From positions 434,001 through 498,000 of the forward strand of contig CAMCRF010000001.1 of the NCBI GenBank assembly GCA_945877235.1: a stretch of DNA of 64,000 nucleotides, given 5' to 3'. Made by a program: the position numbers and the translations under genes. The notes beneath the pieces were generated by a model that saw only the letters and a list, made by a program, of their open reading frames with translations, did not search any database and was not told where the DNA came from. Positions 1 to 10,340 of this stretch are shown here, one piece after another. How positions within the stretch are numbered: position 1 is the first letter of the stretch; each line of letters starts with the position of its first letter. This stretch comes from Bordetella parapertussis (GTDB lineage: Bacteria > Pseudomonadota > Gammaproteobacteria > Burkholderiales > Burkholderiaceae_A).

Positions 1-277
1 TCTTGCGAACCTCGACTTGGATGGTGCGCGACTTACCCGATGCGTCTGCCTGACGAATTTCAGAGGTCTGGCGCTTGGTGATAGTGATCTTTTTGCGAGC
101 TGCGTCCTCGGACCCATGCGCACGACGCAAGGCGTCTAGCAGACGCTCCTTGTCGGACTCCTTGAGCGGGTCGCTCGCGCTGGAAGCCTGCACACCGGCC
201 GACTTCAACTGCTCCAGCAGCGTTGCGACGGGGACTTTCAGTTCGGCGGCAAAACTCTCGACTGTATTAACGGCCAT
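1..277 (-). CDS. infB: Translation initiation factor IF-2, N-terminal fragment (runs off the left edge)
   Basis: Initiator-tRNA-binding GTPase of translation initiation; only about 92 N-terminal codons lie in the window. The ATG at 277-275 gives [20 protein letters not shown], which matches the small helical IF2-N domain that opens bacterial IF-2. A charged linker follows, rich in Lys, Arg and Glu. The start lies inside the 3' end of nusA (11-base overlap), the conserved nusA-infB arrangement, so translation is probably coupled. The G domain is outside the window, so the call rests on the N-terminal domain and on synteny. Confidence 0.93.
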   Translation of the reverse strand, partial: MAVNTVESFAAELKVPVATLLEQLKSAGVQASSASDPLKESDKERLLDALRRAHGSEDAARKKITITKRQTSEIRQADASGKSRTIQVEVRK

Positions 278-1769
278 CCTGCGTCTCGCCTCCTTCTTCT
301 GCAAACCAGTGGGCACGCGCCTTCATGATGAGCTCGCTGGCAGCAGCCTCGTCGAGGCCCGCCATTTCAACGAGTTCATCGACGGCCAGCTCGGCCAGAT
401 CGTCGCGTGTGAAGACCTTGTGGTCGGCCAGCTTGGCCGCCAGGTCGTGGGTCATGGTTTCGAGGTCGAGGAGATCCTGCGCTGTCGTCTCGAGCTTCTC
501 TTCCTTGGCAATTTCTTCCGTGAGCAGCGCATTGCGGGCACGCGTGCGCAGTTCGTTCACTGTGTCCTCATCGAATGCCTCGATCTCGAGCATTTCGGCA
601 AGTGGTACATAGGCGATTTCTTCGAGGCTGGAGAAGCCCTCGTCTACCAGCACCTCAGCCACTTCTTGATCGACATCGAGTTTGTCCATGAAGGACTGGA
701 GCACAGTGTGGCGCTCGGACTCAAGGCGCTGCTGGGACTCTTCGGAGGTCATGATGTTGATCTGCCAGCCAGTGAGCTCTGAGGCAAGCCGCACGTTCTG
801 CCCGCCACGGCCAATCGCCACCGCAAGCTGGTCTTCCTCAACGACAACATCCATGGCGTGACGCTCTTCGTCAACCAAGATGGAGCTAACGTTTGCAGGG
901 GCAAGGGCTCCAATCACAAACTGCGCAGGGTCTTCAGACCACAGCACAATGTCGACCCGCTCACCAGCGAGCTCATGTGTAACCGCCTGCACACGGCTTC
1001 CGCGAACGCCCACGCAGGTTCCGATGGGATCAATGCGCCGATCCTTGGTGTGGACCGCAATTTTTGCGCGCACACCGGAGTCACGAGCAGCGGATTTGAT
1101 CTGCATGAGCCCCTGCTCGATCTCTGGGACTTCCAGCTCGAAGAGCTTCATGATGAACTCGGGCGCCGTGCGCGAGAGAATGATCTGCGGGCCGCGCGGG
1201 GTTCGATCGACGCGAAGCAAGTACGCGCGCACACGATCTCCCGGGCGGAGATTCTCTTTGGGGATCATCTGATCGCGAGGGAGTCTGGCTTCGATCTTTC
1301 CCGCCTCGACAATGACGTCTCCACGCTCCATGCGCTTGACGGTGCCATTGATGACGGACTCTCCACGCTCGAGAAAGTCTTTGAGAATCTGCTCGCGCTC
1401 CGCCTCACGGATGCGCTGCAGAATGACCTGCTTGGCAGCCTGCGCGCCAATTCGGCCGAATGGAACCGCCTCCATTTCCTCTTCGATGAAGTCACCGACT
1501 TCGATGTCGTCGATCTGCTTGCGCGCCTCGGTCAGAATGATCTGCAGGTCGTGGTCCTCGAGCTCGCCATCGGGCACAACCTGCCAACGGCGGAAGGCCT
1601 CGTAATCGCCAGACTCACGGTCGATGCTCACGCGAACATCGACCTCATCTGAGAACTGTTTTTTGGTCGCGGAGGCCAGGGCCATTTCAAGGGCCTGGAA
1701 CACAATGTCACGCTCAACACTCTTCTCACGCGCCAAAGCATCAGCTAACAGCAGAATCTCGCGGCTCAT
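267..1769 (-). CDS. nusA: Transcription termination/antitermination protein NusA
   Basis: RNA polymerase-associated factor that modulates pausing, Rho-independent termination and antitermination. The 500-residue product has the full proteobacterial architecture. The RNAP-binding N-domain (about 1-125) starts [16 protein letters not shown]. It is followed by an S1 domain (about 135-200), KH1 and KH2 ([10 protein letters not shown] and [10 protein letters not shown] are the RNA-binding loops), and two acidic C-terminal repeats from about residue 360. Its start overlaps the rimP stop by 4 bases (ATGA) and its end overlaps infB by 11 bases, so rimP-nusA-infB is one operon. The promoter is expected between the terminator near 2304-2335 and rimP, or further upstream. 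Confidence 0.98.
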   Translation of the reverse strand: MSREILLLADALAREKSVERDIVFQALEMALASATKKQFSDEVDVRVSIDRESGDYEAFRRWQVVPDGELEDHDLQIILTEARKQIDDIEVGDFIEEEMEAVPFGRIGAQAAKQVILQRIREAEREQILKDFLERGESVINGTVKRMERGDVIVEAGKIEARLPRDQMIPKENLRPGDRVRAYLLRVDRTPRGPQIILSRTAPEFIMKLFELEVPEIEQGLMQIKSAARDSGVRAKIAVHTKDRRIDPIGTCVGVRGSRVQAVTHELAGERVDIVLWSEDPAQFVIGALAPANVSSILVDEERHAMDVVVEEDQLAVAIGRGGQNVRLASELTGWQINIMTSEESQQRLESERHTVLQSFMDKLDVDQEVAEVLVDEGFSSLEEIAYVPLAEMLEIEAFDEDTVNELRTRARNALLTEEIAKEEKLETTAQDLLDLETMTHDLAAKLADHKVFTRDDLAELAVDELVEMAGLDEAAASELIMKARAHWFAEEGGETQDGR

Positions 1770-2269
1770 CGCCCTTTCTCCTTAAATGAAAACTGAGGAA
1801 CCAGGCGAACCTGATCCACATCATCCAGACAAAAATCGAGGGCCATGGGCTCTCCGCCCTTACCCGCAAAACCAATTCGATAGGTCGAGGCCTCGGGTGC
1901 ATCGGGGTTTGGCTCGGCGATCACCTCGAGCAATCCCTCGAAGTTGCGCTGGCCATTGACCGGCCGGCGCAGCCGAGCCTTCACCTGCTCACCTGCGAAC
2001 CTCACGAAATGCGCATGACGACTCAAGCGGCGATCCATTCCTGGTGAGGACACCTCAAGTCGCTCGAAGTCCACACCCTCAACAGGCAGCGCATGGACCA
2101 GCTGATGTGAGAGCTGTTCGCAGTCAGAAATGCTGATGAGCTTATCGCCCGAGGGGAAGTCAATGAAGACACGCAACACACCGCCCTGAGCCAGTTCTAG
2201 ATCGACCAGCTCATAGCCAAGGTCTTGTGCGTTCGCCTCAATGATGGGCCAAATGGCCTCTGCAGACAT
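1766..2269 (-). CDS. rimP: Ribosome maturation factor RimP
   Basis: Factor needed for late assembly of the 30S ribosomal subunit in the cytoplasm. The 167-residue product has the family's two-domain form. The N-terminal alpha/beta domain contains [21 protein letters not shown] and the central SPGMDRRL signature; the C-terminal SH3-like domain includes the [13 protein letters not shown] segment. Length is normal for the family, slightly longer than the E. coli protein. It is the first gene of the rimP-nusA-infB operon, directly downstream of a strong intrinsic terminator that isolates it from rluB. The ATG at 2269 follows that terminator by about 35 bases, so the leader is very short. Confidence 0.96.
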   Translation of the reverse strand: MSAEAIWPIIEANAQDLGYELVDLELAQGGVLRVFIDFPSGDKLISISDCEQLSHQLVHALPVEGVDFERLEVSSPGMDRRLSRHAHFVRFAGEQVKARLRRPVNGQRNFEGLLEVIAEPNPDAPEASTYRIGFAGKGGEPMALDFCLDDVDQVRLVPQFSFKEKGR

Positions 2270-2303
2270 GCGGATTTCCTGTTCGTGTCGCGTTCGTCAC
2301 GCC

Positions 2304-2335
2304 AAAAAAAAATGGGCTCTACGGAGCCCATTTTT
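2304..2335 (-). terminator. Intrinsic terminator between rluB and rimP
   Basis: A perfect 9-base-pair stem (2311-2319 with 2324-2332, arm AATGGGCTC) closes a 4-base loop. On the minus strand it is followed by a long T-run, the A-tract at 2304-2310 on the plus strand. It lies in the 117-base gap after rluB and before rimP and should end transcription arriving from scpB-rluB. The other side also carries five T residues, so it could act in both directions. Confidence 0.85.
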
Positions 2336-2386
2336 CGTGGATTGCCCGGATTATAACGGGCCGCAGACAGTTCCAGCAAGCGAAAC

Positions 2387-3772
2387 CTAGGTTGGTCGCT
2401 TGCCACCCCTGGGCCCACCTGCTGGGCCGCGTCCCCCCCCTCCTCCAGCCTTCGCACGAGGGGGGCGTTTGGCTCCACCACCTTTACCCCCCGGACGCTG
2501 GGGCGCGGAGAGTGAGGGACCACTGGGCTTTGCAGTGCCCCAACTCGTCTGAAGCGGGTTGGGTTTCTTGGCGCCCTGACGCTTTTTCATTGGGCCGCCA
2601 AGCTGGGAAAGGTGTGCATCGGCGCCGCTGGGTTGCCATTCGTCGTCGTCGTGGCCTTCGCGCATGGGCTCAGATGACGTCTGAAGATGGTCAAGAATGC
2701 CGGGTGCCATTCCCTTGGCCACGACCGCACCCTCCGTGGCGCTGTGCGGTTTGCGTCCAGAGCGCTGCCCGGGCGCAACCATGCGAGCGGCCGCCCGCCC
2801 GCCCTTACCCTTTGGCCCCCGAGGCTTGGCCTGAGGTTTCATGCCCACGGAGTCGAGCAACGCCTGCAGGGCCTCGGGAGAGAGATCGGCAGACTGGCCC
2901 CTGCGCAGCGTTGAAGGCAAGGCAATGGGGCCATAGCGGACCCGAATCAGTCGGCTCACGGTGAGACCCACAGCCTCAAACATGCGCCGGACCTCGCGAT
3001 TACGGCCCTCCTTGATGACCACCTTGAGCCAACGATTTGCACCCTCGCCGCCGGCGAACTCGATTTTGTCGAACTTGGCTGGGCCGTCTGAGAGCTCAAC
3101 GCCTTGCTGCAGCTGTTCAAGTGCTTCATCACTGATCTCGCCATACACCCGCACGGCATACTCGCGGTCCACCTCCGAGCGGGGGTGCATGAGCCGGTTG
3201 GCCAAGTCACCCGATGTGGTGAACAGCAGCAGGCCCTCGGTGCTGACATCGAGACGGCCCACGGTGATCCAACGCCCGAACTTCACCGGCGGCAGCTTTC
3301 GGAACACGGTGACCCGCTGCTGCGGATCAGACTTGGTCACGATCTCGCCAGAAGGCTTGTGATAAGCCAGCACGCGCACGGGCGGAGGCTCAACACGCAC
3401 CTTGATGGGCTTGCCGTTGACCTTAACCTGATCGACGTGGGTGATGCGCTGACCGATGTGCGCAGGCGTTCCGTTTACGGATACACGGCCTGCCAAGATG
3501 AGCTCCTCCATTTCGCGGCGCGAACCAATGCCCGCATCCGCGAGCACCTTGTGGAGCTTGGGCGGGTCGTAGCTCAGGCCAGAGGGACGTCCTGCTTGAA
3601 CCTGGGTCTGGTCCTTGGAGGGCAGCAGCTCGATGAGCTCCTCCTCGACCGGTGGCGCAGCCTCTTGGCTGGCCAAGAACTCTGCCTCTGCCTTTTGGAG
3701 CGCCGCGTCCTCGTCCGTATCGGAGGACTCGTGAGGCTCGAGAGGCTCGAGGGGCTCTAATTCTTCATTCAT
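2387..3772 (-). CDS. rluB: 23S rRNA pseudouridine synthase RluB-type with long tails
   Basis: Isomerises uridine to pseudouridine in rRNA (RluB/RsuA family). In the 461-residue product an acidic N-terminal tail (about 1-70) precedes an S4 RNA-binding domain ([20 protein letters not shown], about 73-130). The synthase domain carries the catalytic-Asp motif [20 protein letters not shown] and the typical R-L-I-R-V-R-Y-G segment. From about residue 310 the protein becomes a basic tail of some 150 residues rich in Gly, Lys, Arg and Pro, longer than in E. coli RluB (about 290 residues in total). It lies 9 bases downstream of scpB and probably shares its transcript. RluB rather than RluE/RluF is inferred from the scpB-rluB synteny. 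Confidence 0.93.
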   Translation of the reverse strand: MNEELEPLEPLEPHESSDTDEDAALQKAEAEFLASQEAAPPVEEELIELLPSKDQTQVQAGRPSGLSYDPPKLHKVLADAGIGSRREMEELILAGRVSVNGTPAHIGQRITHVDQVKVNGKPIKVRVEPPPVRVLAYHKPSGEIVTKSDPQQRVTVFRKLPPVKFGRWITVGRLDVSTEGLLLFTTSGDLANRLMHPRSEVDREYAVRVYGEISDEALEQLQQGVELSDGPAKFDKIEFAGGEGANRWLKVVIKEGRNREVRRMFEAVGLTVSRLIRVRYGPIALPSTLRRGQSADLSPEALQALLDSVGMKPQAKPRGPKGKGGRAAARMVAPGQRSGRKPHSATEGAVVAKGMAPGILDHLQTSSEPMREGHDDDEWQPSGADAHLSQLGGPMKKRQGAKKPNPLQTSWGTAKPSGPSLSAPQRPGGKGGGAKRPPRAKAGGGGGRGPAGGPRGGKRPT

Positions 3773-3781
3773 GTGTGTCTT

Positions 3782-4360
3782 TCAGGTAATGGGGTCGGGC
3801 GATGGCGCATCGCCGGCGCGCAGCAGCATGGCGGAGGCGGCTTCTGACCAACCCTCCTCGAGTGCGGGAAGTTCTTCAAGGGAGCGCAACCCGAGGTCAT
3901 CGAGAAACGCACGCGTGGTGCCGTAGAGCGCAGGTCGACCCGGTGCATCGCGATGGCCGATCGCCTCGATCCAGCCGCGATCCTCGAGCGACTTCACCAC
4001 GGTGCTCGCAACTGCGACACCACGGATGTCTTCAATATCGCCGCGGGTTACCGGCTGGCGATAGGCAATGATGGCGAGGGTCTCGAGGGCTGCGCGAGAG
4101 TAGCGAGGTGGCTTTTCTTGGCGCAGTTTGTCGAGCGCCTCTCGAAGCTCAGGTCGTGTCTGGAACCGCCAGCCCGAGGCCAGAGGAACCAGTTCGACGC
4201 CTCGGTCAGACCAATCGCGTCGGAGATCGTCGAGCAAAACCCTGAGGGTTTCCTCATCGAATGCATCATCAAAGAGCCGCCCAAGCGACTGCAAGGTCAG
4301 GGGTTCTGAACTCGTCAAAAGGGCGGCCTCGAGCAGTTGCTTTGCCTGGGCCGTGTTCAT
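3782..4360 (-). CDS. scpB: Segregation and condensation protein B
   Basis: ScpB forms the SMC-ScpA-ScpB condensin that compacts and segregates the chromosome. The 192-residue product has two winged-helix domains. The conserved core reads LSR-type residues followed by [20 protein letters not shown] and then the [20 protein letters not shown] wing, diagnostic of the family. No scpA lies next to it; upstream is tRNA-Ser. It precedes rluB by 9 bases, a common proteobacterial pairing. The start codon is only a few bases past the tRNA terminator, so a promoter of its own would have to overlap that hairpin, unless there is read-through. Confidence 0.95.
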   Translation of the reverse strand: MNTAQAKQLLEAALLTSSEPLTLQSLGRLFDDAFDEETLRVLLDDLRRDWSDRGVELVPLASGWRFQTRPELREALDKLRQEKPPRYSRAALETLAIIAYRQPVTRGDIEDIRGVAVASTVVKSLEDRGWIEAIGHRDAPGRPALYGTTRAFLDDLGLRSLEELPALEEGWSEAASAMLLRAGDAPSPDPIT

Positions 4361-4365
4361 GTCTT

Positions 4366-4387
4366 AAGAAAACCCGCTGTAGCGGGC
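4366..4387 (-). terminator. Intrinsic terminator downstream of tRNA-Ser
   Basis: A GC-rich hairpin (4373-4377 CCCGC with 4382-4386 GCGGG, loop TGTA) is followed on the minus strand by TTTTCTT. It sits 10 bases after the tRNA-Ser CCA end and ends almost at the scpB start codon. The stem is short (5 bp), so termination may be partial and allow read-through into scpB. Confidence 0.6.
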
Positions 4388-4396
4388 AATGTTGCT

Positions 4397-4487
4397 TGGC
4401 GGAGACGGTGGGATTCGAACCCACGATGGGCTTTTGGCCCATACTCCCTTAGCAGGGGAGCACCTTCGGCCTCTCGGTCACGTCTCC
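4397..4487 (-). tRNA. tRNA-Ser (anticodon GCU)
   Basis: Class II tRNA read on the minus strand, with encoded CCA. The acceptor stem GGAGACG pairs with CGTCTCC. The anticodon stem CTCCC/GGGAG closes the 7-base loop CTGCTAA, which gives anticodon GCU (reads AGC and AGU). A long variable arm (TATGGGCC...GGCCCAT type) and the T-loop GTTCGAATC are clear. The gene starts 11 bases after the lysC stop and probably shares its transcript, needing processing. Confidence 0.97.
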
Positions 4488-4498
4488 AAGCCGACAAA

Positions 4499-5746
4499 CT
4501 ATGATTCTAACCCGAAGGCCTTGTGCAAGGCGCGAACGGCGAGTTCCATGTATTTATCGGCAATGACCACCGAGATCTTGATCTCGCTGGTGCTGATCAT
4601 TTGAATATTGATGCCTTCTGCAGCCAGCGTTTCAAACATCTGACTGGCCACACCCACATGAGAGCGCATGCCAATGCCCACCACGCTCACCTTGCAAATC
4701 TCACTATCGCTCGAAATGCTCTGAGCGCCGATCTGGGGCTGCACCTGAGCCGAAATCACCTCGAGTGCCTTGGAGAGCTCGTTTCGGTGGACCGTGAACG
4801 AGAAATCGGTCATGCCGTCGTGGCTGGCGTTCTGGATGATCATGTCGACATCGATGTTCGCCTGGGCCACCGGACCCAGAATTTTGTAGGCAATACCTGG
4901 TTTATCTGGGACGCCTGCAATGGTGATCTTGGCCTCATCTCGATTAAAGGCAATGCCAGAAATAACGGCCTGCTCCATGGTTTCGTCTTCCTCGTAAGTA
5001 ATCAGGGTTCCCGACTGGGATTCGGTTTGAAGATCCATTTCGGGATCGGTCAGGCTCGAGAGCACACGGGTCTTCACTTTGTACTTACCCGCAAACTCAA
5101 CGGAGCGGATCTGGAGCACTTTTGAACCCAGGCTCGCCATCTCGAGCATTTCTTCGAAGGTAATCTTCTGCAGCCGCTTAGCCTGGGGTTCTACGCGGGG
5201 GTCTGTGGTGTACACGCCGTCGACGTCTGTGTAGATGAGGCACTCTTGCGCACGCAGCGCGGCTGCGACTGCCACGGCCGAGGTGTCGGAGCCACCCCGG
5301 CCGAGCGTGGTGATGTTGCCGTGGTCATCCACACCCTGAAAGCCCGTAATGATGACGACCTTGCCCGCTTCCAGATCGGCTCGCACCCGTGCGTCGTCAA
5401 TCGACTCAATGCGTGCCTTGGTGTAGGCGCTGTCGGTCTTGATGGGAACCTGCCAGCCCGCGTAGCTCACTGCCGCAACGCCCTGTGACTGCAAAGCCAA
5501 GGCTAGCAGCCCAACTGAGACCTGCTCACCCGTGGCGGCAATAAGATCGAGCTCGCGGGGATCCGGGCGTTGGGTGATTTCTTTTGCCAGACCCAGCAGT
5601 CGGTTGGTTTCACCCGACATGGCCGAGGGGACGACCACCATCTGATGACCTGCTCGGTGCCATTTCGCGACGCGACGCGCCACGTTCTGGATGCGTTCGG
5701 TTGAACCCATCGAGGTTCCGCCGTATTTGTGAACAATGAGGGACAT
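4499..5746 (-). CDS. lysC: Aspartate kinase
   Basis: Phosphorylates L-aspartate, the first step of the Lys/Met/Thr branch; its product is later used by the asd product, also encoded in this window. The 415-residue product has the N-terminal kinase domain with KYGGTSMGS and the GRGGSDTSAVAVAAAL motif. Two ACT regulatory domains follow from about residue 265 (VAQANIDVDMIIQN and LAAEGINIQMISTSEIK), indicating allosteric feedback control by amino acids. Length and domain order match the monofunctional beta-proteobacterial enzyme. It follows tilS by 4 bases and precedes tRNA-Ser by 11 bases. Confidence 0.98.
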   Translation of the reverse strand: MSLIVHKYGGTSMGSTERIQNVARRVAKWHRAGHQMVVVPSAMSGETNRLLGLAKEITQRPDPRELDLIAATGEQVSVGLLALALQSQGVAAVSYAGWQVPIKTDSAYTKARIESIDDARVRADLEAGKVVIITGFQGVDDHGNITTLGRGGSDTSAVAVAAALRAQECLIYTDVDGVYTTDPRVEPQAKRLQKITFEEMLEMASLGSKVLQIRSVEFAGKYKVKTRVLSSLTDPEMDLQTESQSGTLITYEEDETMEQAVISGIAFNRDEAKITIAGVPDKPGIAYKILGPVAQANIDVDMIIQNASHDGMTDFSFTVHRNELSKALEVISAQVQPQIGAQSISSDSEICKVSVVGIGMRSHVGVASQMFETLAAEGINIQMISTSEIKISVVIADKYMELAVRALHKAFGLES

Positions 5747-5750
5747 GCGT

Positions 5751-6758
5751 TTAGAGAGCTAGAGGCTCTGCGATCAGTAAGGTAACCCGCAAAAATACCC
5801 GAAAGGGGCGACTTGCATCAAATTGAGGGGCGACGACGCGCATTTCAATCTGCGAATCAGGCCCCCCCACACGAAGCTGACGGATGAGTTCCTCGAGCCT
5901 GCGGGTAGCGGGCATGGGATAGCCAAGCTTGATGAGCCAGGCGCGCATGACACGGGCCATGCGCGCGTCCGACAAAGCCCGCAACGCGACCACACACAGA
6001 GCGGGGCCGTGCGGCCCTGGCTGCAGGCAACGGGCCAGGTCAAGCGCCACCCACTCTTCAATCAGGCTGCGGTCTGACTGCAGATGAGAAATACTTCTGC
6101 CCATAGCCTCCAAGGCACCGGCGCGCATGCTCACAAGCTGCGGAATGACCTCGAGTCGGAGCCGATTTCGGTCCAGATCCACCGACTGATTGGAAGGGTC
6201 CTCAACCCACCGCAGCATGCGCGACTCAGCCTCTGTCATCAGTTCCTGCTTAGACTGACCCAACAGTGGGCGCCAGAGTGCCACCCCATCGAGCCCAGCC
6301 TCCCGCCACTCGGACATGGCGGTAAGCCCTTCCAGGCCAGCCCCTCGAATCCACTGCAGCAGACTGGTCTCGACCTGATCATTGAGGTGATGCGCCAAGG
6401 CAATTACAGGCGCATGCGCCGCCGCGGCCACTTCAGAGAGCGCTTTGCGACGAGCGCTTCGCGCTGCAGCCTCAAGGCCCATCAGCTGTTGCTGTTCATG
6501 CGGAATATGGACGTGGCGTATCCAAAGGCGAACACCCAGCCGATGACACTGCGATTCAGCGCATTCCAGGAAGCGATCTGCCTCCGGCTGAAGTCCGTGA
6601 TGAACGTGTACGCCATGCAGAACGACGCCCTGCCATTCGGGATCCAGACGAACGCGCTCGGCGAGCAAGTCGAGCAAGACTGCAGAATCGAGCCCCCCTG
6701 AGACACCAACCAGTAAGGGCCCAGAGCAGAGCTTAGGCGGCCTCTTTAAAGCGACCAT
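5751..6758 (-). CDS. tilS: tRNA(Ile)-lysidine synthetase
   Basis: Modifies C34 of tRNA-Ile(CAU) to lysidine with ATP and lysine, so that the tRNA reads AUA and is charged with Ile. With the ATG at 6758 the product has 335 residues. The PP-loop ATPase motif SGGLDS lies at residues 20-25, and the HHGLQPEAD and [11 protein letters not shown] segments are typical of TilS. The C-terminal part is short and divergent compared with E. coli TilS (432 residues). The reading frame is open further upstream inside accA, but that extension has no homology, so the start at 6758 (26-base overlap with accA) is preferred. Confidence 0.93.
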   Translation of the reverse strand: MVALKRPPKLCSGPLLVGVSGGLDSAVLLDLLAERVRLDPEWQGVVLHGVHVHHGLQPEADRFLECAESQCHRLGVRLWIRHVHIPHEQQQLMGLEAAARSARRKALSEVAAAAHAPVIALAHHLNDQVETSLLQWIRGAGLEGLTAMSEWREAGLDGVALWRPLLGQSKQELMTEAESRMLRWVEDPSNQSVDLDRNRLRLEVIPQLVSMRAGALEAMGRSISHLQSDRSLIEEWVALDLARCLQPGPHGPALCVVALRALSDARMARVMRAWLIKLGYPMPATRRLEELIRQLRVGGPDSQIEMRVVAPQFDASRPFRVFLRVTLLIAEPLAL

Positions 6759-7695
6759 AGGCCCGAAGTCGCTGCTGTCGGCGTTCGATGAGGGCCGCGG
6801 GGGAGAGTGCATCGAGTCCTTTGATCGCCCTTTGCAGCTCTCGCCTGATGCGCGCGGCTGTGTCGGATGGGCTGCGATGCGCACCCCCCAGAGGCTCAGG
6901 GATGACACGATCAACCAGCCCCAGCTTCGAGAGTCGATCTGCGGTGATGCCGAGAGACTCCGCAGCATCGGGGGCCTTGGCCGCACTTTTCCAGAGAATG
7001 GATGCACAACCCTCCGGAGAGATCACGGAGTAGGTGGAGTACTGCAGCATGAGCACCTCGTCGGCCACAGCGATTGCCAGCGCCCCTCCAGACCCCCCTT
7101 CCCCAATGACTGTTGCCACCAAGGGAACGCGAAGGCCTGCCATCACAAAGAGATTGCGGCCAATGGCCTCAGACTGACCACGCTCCTCGGCACCAATACC
7201 CGGGTAGGCCCCGGGAGTATCGACGAAGGTTAAGACGGGCAGCCCGAACTTTTCTGCGAGCCGCATGAGGCGCTCGGCCTTTCGATAGCCCTCTGGCCGC
7301 GGCATGCCGAAGTTGCGGTAGGTGCGCTCTTTGAGGTCTCGCCCCTTCTGGTGACCGATCACGACCACCGAACGCCCCTCCAGCCGGGCCAACCCGCCCA
7401 CGATGGCAGGGTCATCGGCAAAGGATCGGTCGCCATGGAGCTCGACAAAATCAGTGACGACCGAACTCAGGTAATCCAGGGTGTAGGGCCGCTGCGGGTG
7501 GCGGGCCACTTGCGAGATCTGCCACGGAGTGAGCTTGCCGTAGATACCCTCAAGTAATTCAGAGGATTTCTGGCGCAGCCGAACGACCTCTTCCTCAATG
7601 TCGATTCCACCATCGGACTGCATAAAACGCAGCTCTTCGATCTTCGCCTCGAGCTCTGCGACCGGCTGCTCAAAATCGAGATAGGTCAGTGCCAT
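6733..7695 (-). CDS. accA: Acetyl-CoA carboxylase carboxyltransferase subunit alpha
   Basis: With AccD (also in this window, at 43.4 kb) it forms the carboxyltransferase that moves CO2 from carboxybiotin to acetyl-CoA, giving malonyl-CoA for fatty-acid synthesis. The 320-residue product begins with the coiled N-terminal segment and carries the crotonase-like core: [40 protein letters not shown] and [11 protein letters not shown]. Length is normal. It is separated from cysS by one base and overlaps tilS by 26 bases, so cysS-accA-tilS-lysC is likely one transcript. Confidence 0.98.
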   Translation of the reverse strand: MALTYLDFEQPVAELEAKIEELRFMQSDGGIDIEEEVVRLRQKSSELLEGIYGKLTPWQISQVARHPQRPYTLDYLSSVVTDFVELHGDRSFADDPAIVGGLARLEGRSVVVIGHQKGRDLKERTYRNFGMPRPEGYRKAERLMRLAEKFGLPVLTFVDTPGAYPGIGAEERGQSEAIGRNLFVMAGLRVPLVATVIGEGGSGGALAIAVADEVLMLQYSTYSVISPEGCASILWKSAAKAPDAAESLGITADRLSKLGLVDRVIPEPLGGAHRSPSDTAARIRRELQRAIKGLDALSPAALIERRQQRLRAYGRFKEAA

Positions 7696-7696
7696 A

Positions 7697-9157
7697 TCAC
7701 TCCCTGTGGGCGACGAGTCGCCACGTAGTGCCTTGCGGGCTGTCCTCTAAGACGACCCCCCTGGACAACAAGTCTGCACGAATTGCGTCGGCATCGGAAT
7801 AGCGTTTGTCGGCCTTTGCCTGCGCACGAGCCTGAATGAGCCGCTCAATCTCATCGGACGAGATGTCGGTCACGCCAGACTGCTTGATTGCGGCGGCAGC
7901 GTACTCGAGCATGCCCAAGGTCAATGCCAGGCCACGCATTAGCGTTGCAACCTCCTTGGCATGACTGAGGTCTGCCGCATGGAGCCGCTGCACCTCGTTG
8001 GCCAGCGCAAACAGACAGGCAAATGCCTCGGGCGTGTTCAGGTCATCGTCCATGGCCGCCCTAAACGCCTGCGCCTGCGGATGGGCTGAGGCCATGGCGC
8101 CTGCGGTCAATGCTGCGCGCTCGGATGCATTCACAGCGCTGCCCAGTCCCACCACCTCGAGCGCGTTGTAGAGCCGTATGAGACTCTGACGTGTCTCTTC
8201 AATGGCCACATCCGAATAATTCAGCGGGCTTCGGTAGTGGGTGCGCAACAAAAAGCCGCGAAGCACCTCGGGGTGCACGCGGGCGAGCACTTCTTTAATG
8301 GTAAAGAAGTTCCCCAGCGACTTTGACATCTTCTCGTCGTCGATACGAACAAAGCCGTTGTGCATCCAAAGGCGCACGAATGGCTCATCGATCTCGGGGC
8401 GGTAGGCCCCTTCGGACTGAGCGATTTCGTTCTCGTGGTGAGGGAACTGGAGATCGGCTCCGCCCCCGTGAATATCGAACGGATATCCCAGTAGGTCGCA
8501 GCTCATGGCGGAGCACTCGATATGCCACCCGGGTCGCCCCGGCCCGTATGGGGAGGGCCAGATCGCATCCTGAGGCTCGTCAGGTTTGGCTCTTTTCCAG
8601 AGCACAAAGTCGAGCGGGTCGCGCTTGCCGTCGGCCACCGCCACGCGCTCACCTGCGCGGAGTTCTTCAATCGACTTGCCGGACAAAAGCCCGTAACCCG
8701 CAAAGCCACGCACCGCGTAGTGCACATCGCCGGGCGCGCCCTGCACGGGGTCCTGATAAGCAAGACCCTTGTGCTCAAGCCGTTCGATGATGGAGAGCAT
8801 CTGGGGAACGTACTGCGTGGCGCGGGGCTCATGGTCAGGCGGCAGTATGTTGAGTGCGGCGCAGTCCTGCGCCATAGAGGTAATCATCTCTTGCGTGAGC
8901 GACGCGATAGAAATTCCCCGCTCCACCGCCCTCCGAATAATCTTGTCGTCAATATCGGTGATGTTGCGCACGAAGGTCACACGCAGCCCAGTGGCCATGA
9001 GCCAGCGCCTGAGCAGGTCGAACGCCACCAACATGCGGGCATGCCCCACGTGACAGTGGTCGTAGACCGTAATGCCACAGACATAGACCCGGGCGTGGCC
9101 CGGTTCGATGGGCTGGAAGTCCTGCTTAGATCGAGATAAGGTATTGAATAATTTCAA
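7697..9157 (-). CDS. cysS: Cysteinyl-tRNA synthetase
   Basis: Class I aminoacyl-tRNA synthetase that charges tRNA-Cys. In the 486-residue product the HIGH-type motif is HVGHARM, after the first zinc-ligand Cys in [10 protein letters not shown]. Further zinc-site residues occur in WHIECSAMS and [10 protein letters not shown]. The KMSKS loop is KMSKSLGN. The C-terminal DALR-like anticodon-binding region ([15 protein letters not shown]) is complete. It is the first gene of the cysS-accA-tilS-lysC run, with its start only 38 bases from the divergent TPR gene, so the promoters are back to back. Confidence 0.98.
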   Translation of the reverse strand: MKLFNTLSRSKQDFQPIEPGHARVYVCGITVYDHCHVGHARMLVAFDLLRRWLMATGLRVTFVRNITDIDDKIIRRAVERGISIASLTQEMITSMAQDCAALNILPPDHEPRATQYVPQMLSIIERLEHKGLAYQDPVQGAPGDVHYAVRGFAGYGLLSGKSIEELRAGERVAVADGKRDPLDFVLWKRAKPDEPQDAIWPSPYGPGRPGWHIECSAMSCDLLGYPFDIHGGGADLQFPHHENEIAQSEGAYRPEIDEPFVRLWMHNGFVRIDDEKMSKSLGNFFTIKEVLARVHPEVLRGFLLRTHYRSPLNYSDVAIEETRQSLIRLYNALEVVGLGSAVNASERAALTAGAMASAHPQAQAFRAAMDDDLNTPEAFACLFALANEVQRLHAADLSHAKEVATLMRGLALTLGMLEYAAAAIKQSGVTDISSDEIERLIQARAQAKADKRYSDADAIRADLLSRGVVLEDSPQGTTWRLVAHRE

Positions 9158-9195
9158 GAATTCACCATGCTAGACTGCCCACTTTAACACTTCAG

Positions 9196-9849
9196 ATGGC
9201 GTGGGAATCTGCGCATTTTATGGCCTGTCTGCTCCTTGAACGTTCGTGCCTTCGCCTCAGGGCACTCATTCTCCTGATGCTGATGATCGGAGCGCCCTCC
9301 ATCGCCCAAGCGCAAATGAGCGACTCGCCCTTGGCATCGCGTACCGCCCCAGCACTCTCGGCGGAGATGAACCAGGCCATGGAATGGCTCGAGCTTCGGT
9401 CATTGAGCCGCGCCCAAGACCTCATCGAGGCATCGCTAAACGAGAACCCTCGCAGCCCGATATGGCGCTTTCTCAAGGCCACATTGCTTGCAGAGCTCGG
9501 GCAAGACGCAGAGGCCATTGCTGCGCTCGAGGCCTTCGTGAGTGAGTTTCCCGAGCTCGCAGAGCCCTACAACAACCTGGCTGTGCTTTACCTGAGAGTT
9601 GGCCAGGCCCAGAAGGCGCGAGAGGCGCTCGAGCGGGCGCTGCTGAACCGACCGGGCTATTCACTGGCGCACGAGAACCTAGGCGACCTCTACGCGGCGC
9701 TCGCTCTCCAATCTTACGAGCGCGGCCTTGCAGCACGCCAGCCTTCTGCGCTCATGCGGGCCAAACAACAGCATCTGCAAGCACTGCCCAAAGCCGCCCC
9801 GCTGCGACTCACCCCCCGATTCCCTCAAACCGAAAGGACACCCCAGTGA
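9196..9849 (+). CDS. Exported tetratricopeptide-repeat protein
   Basis: The 217-residue product has a signal peptide ending near PSIAQA-QMS and then TPR-like helix pairs between about residues 60 and 185 (for example [25 protein letters not shown], described by its Asn/Leu/Tyr and Ala/Arg positions). It is likely periplasmic or outer-membrane-associated and mediates protein contacts; the specific role is unknown. An alternative ATG at 9220 gives a more typical signal peptide. Its stop overlaps the GTG start of ppiB (GTGA), so the two are translationally coupled. In related genomes a TPR gene often sits between cysS and the cyclophilin genes. Confidence 0.8.
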   Translation: MAWESAHFMACLLLERSCLRLRALILLMLMIGAPSIAQAQMSDSPLASRTAPALSAEMNQAMEWLELRSLSRAQDLIEASLNENPRSPIWRFLKATLLAELGQDAEAIAALEAFVSEFPELAEPYNNLAVLYLRVGQAQKAREALERALLNRPGYSLAHENLGDLYAALALQSYERGLAARQPSALMRAKQQHLQALPKAAPLRLTPRFPQTERTPQ

Positions 9850-10340
9850 TCGAATTCAAGACCTCCATGGGCAGCTTTACGCTCACCCTCAACACAGAGA
9901 AGGCACCCAAGACCTGCGAGAACTTCACACAGTACGTGCAAGACGGCCACTTCGACGGCACGATTTTTCATCGGGTGATTGACGGGTTCATGATTCAGGG
10001 CGGCGGATTCGATGCCAACATGAACCAAAAGCCTTGCCGCGACCCCATCGATAACGAGGCTGCGAATGGGTTGAAGAACAACCGCTACACCGTGGCCATG
10101 GCCCGCACCAACGACCCCCACTCCGCCACTGCCCAGTTCTTCATTAATGTGGCCGACAACGACTTTTTGAATTTTCGCGCCCCCATGGCTGACGGCTGGG
10201 GCTATGCGGTCTTCGGTGAGGTCACTGCAGGCCAGGACGTGATCGATGCCATTCGTGTTGTCAAGACCGGACGTCATGGCTTTCACCAGGACGTTCCCGT
10301 TGAACCTGTCGTGATCGAGTCCGCGCGCGTCCTTGCATAA
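9846..10340 (+). CDS. ppiB: Peptidyl-prolyl cis-trans isomerase B (cytoplasmic cyclophilin)
   Basis: Catalyses proline isomerisation during protein folding. The 164-residue product has the cyclophilin core: [13 protein letters not shown] with the catalytic Arg, then [18 protein letters not shown] and WGYAVFGEV. There is no signal peptide, pointing to the cytoplasmic PpiB type. The start is GTG, overlapping the stop of the TPR gene; its stop overlaps the next gene. A ppiA paralogue, often adjacent in this group, is absent here. Confidence 0.95.
   Translation: MIEFKTSMGSFTLTLNTEKAPKTCENFTQYVQDGHFDGTIFHRVIDGFMIQGGGFDANMNQKPCRDPIDNEAANGLKNNRYTVAMARTNDPHSATAQFFINVADNDFLNFRAPMADGWGYAVFGEVTAGQDVIDAIRVVKTGRHGFHQDVPVEPVVIESARVLA

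Noticed and set aside
6759..7007. N-terminal extension of tilS inside accA
   Set aside because: The extra 83 residues are Ser/Pro/Arg-rich, out of frame with accA, and unlike any TilS start; the PP-loop begins soon after the ATG at 6758.
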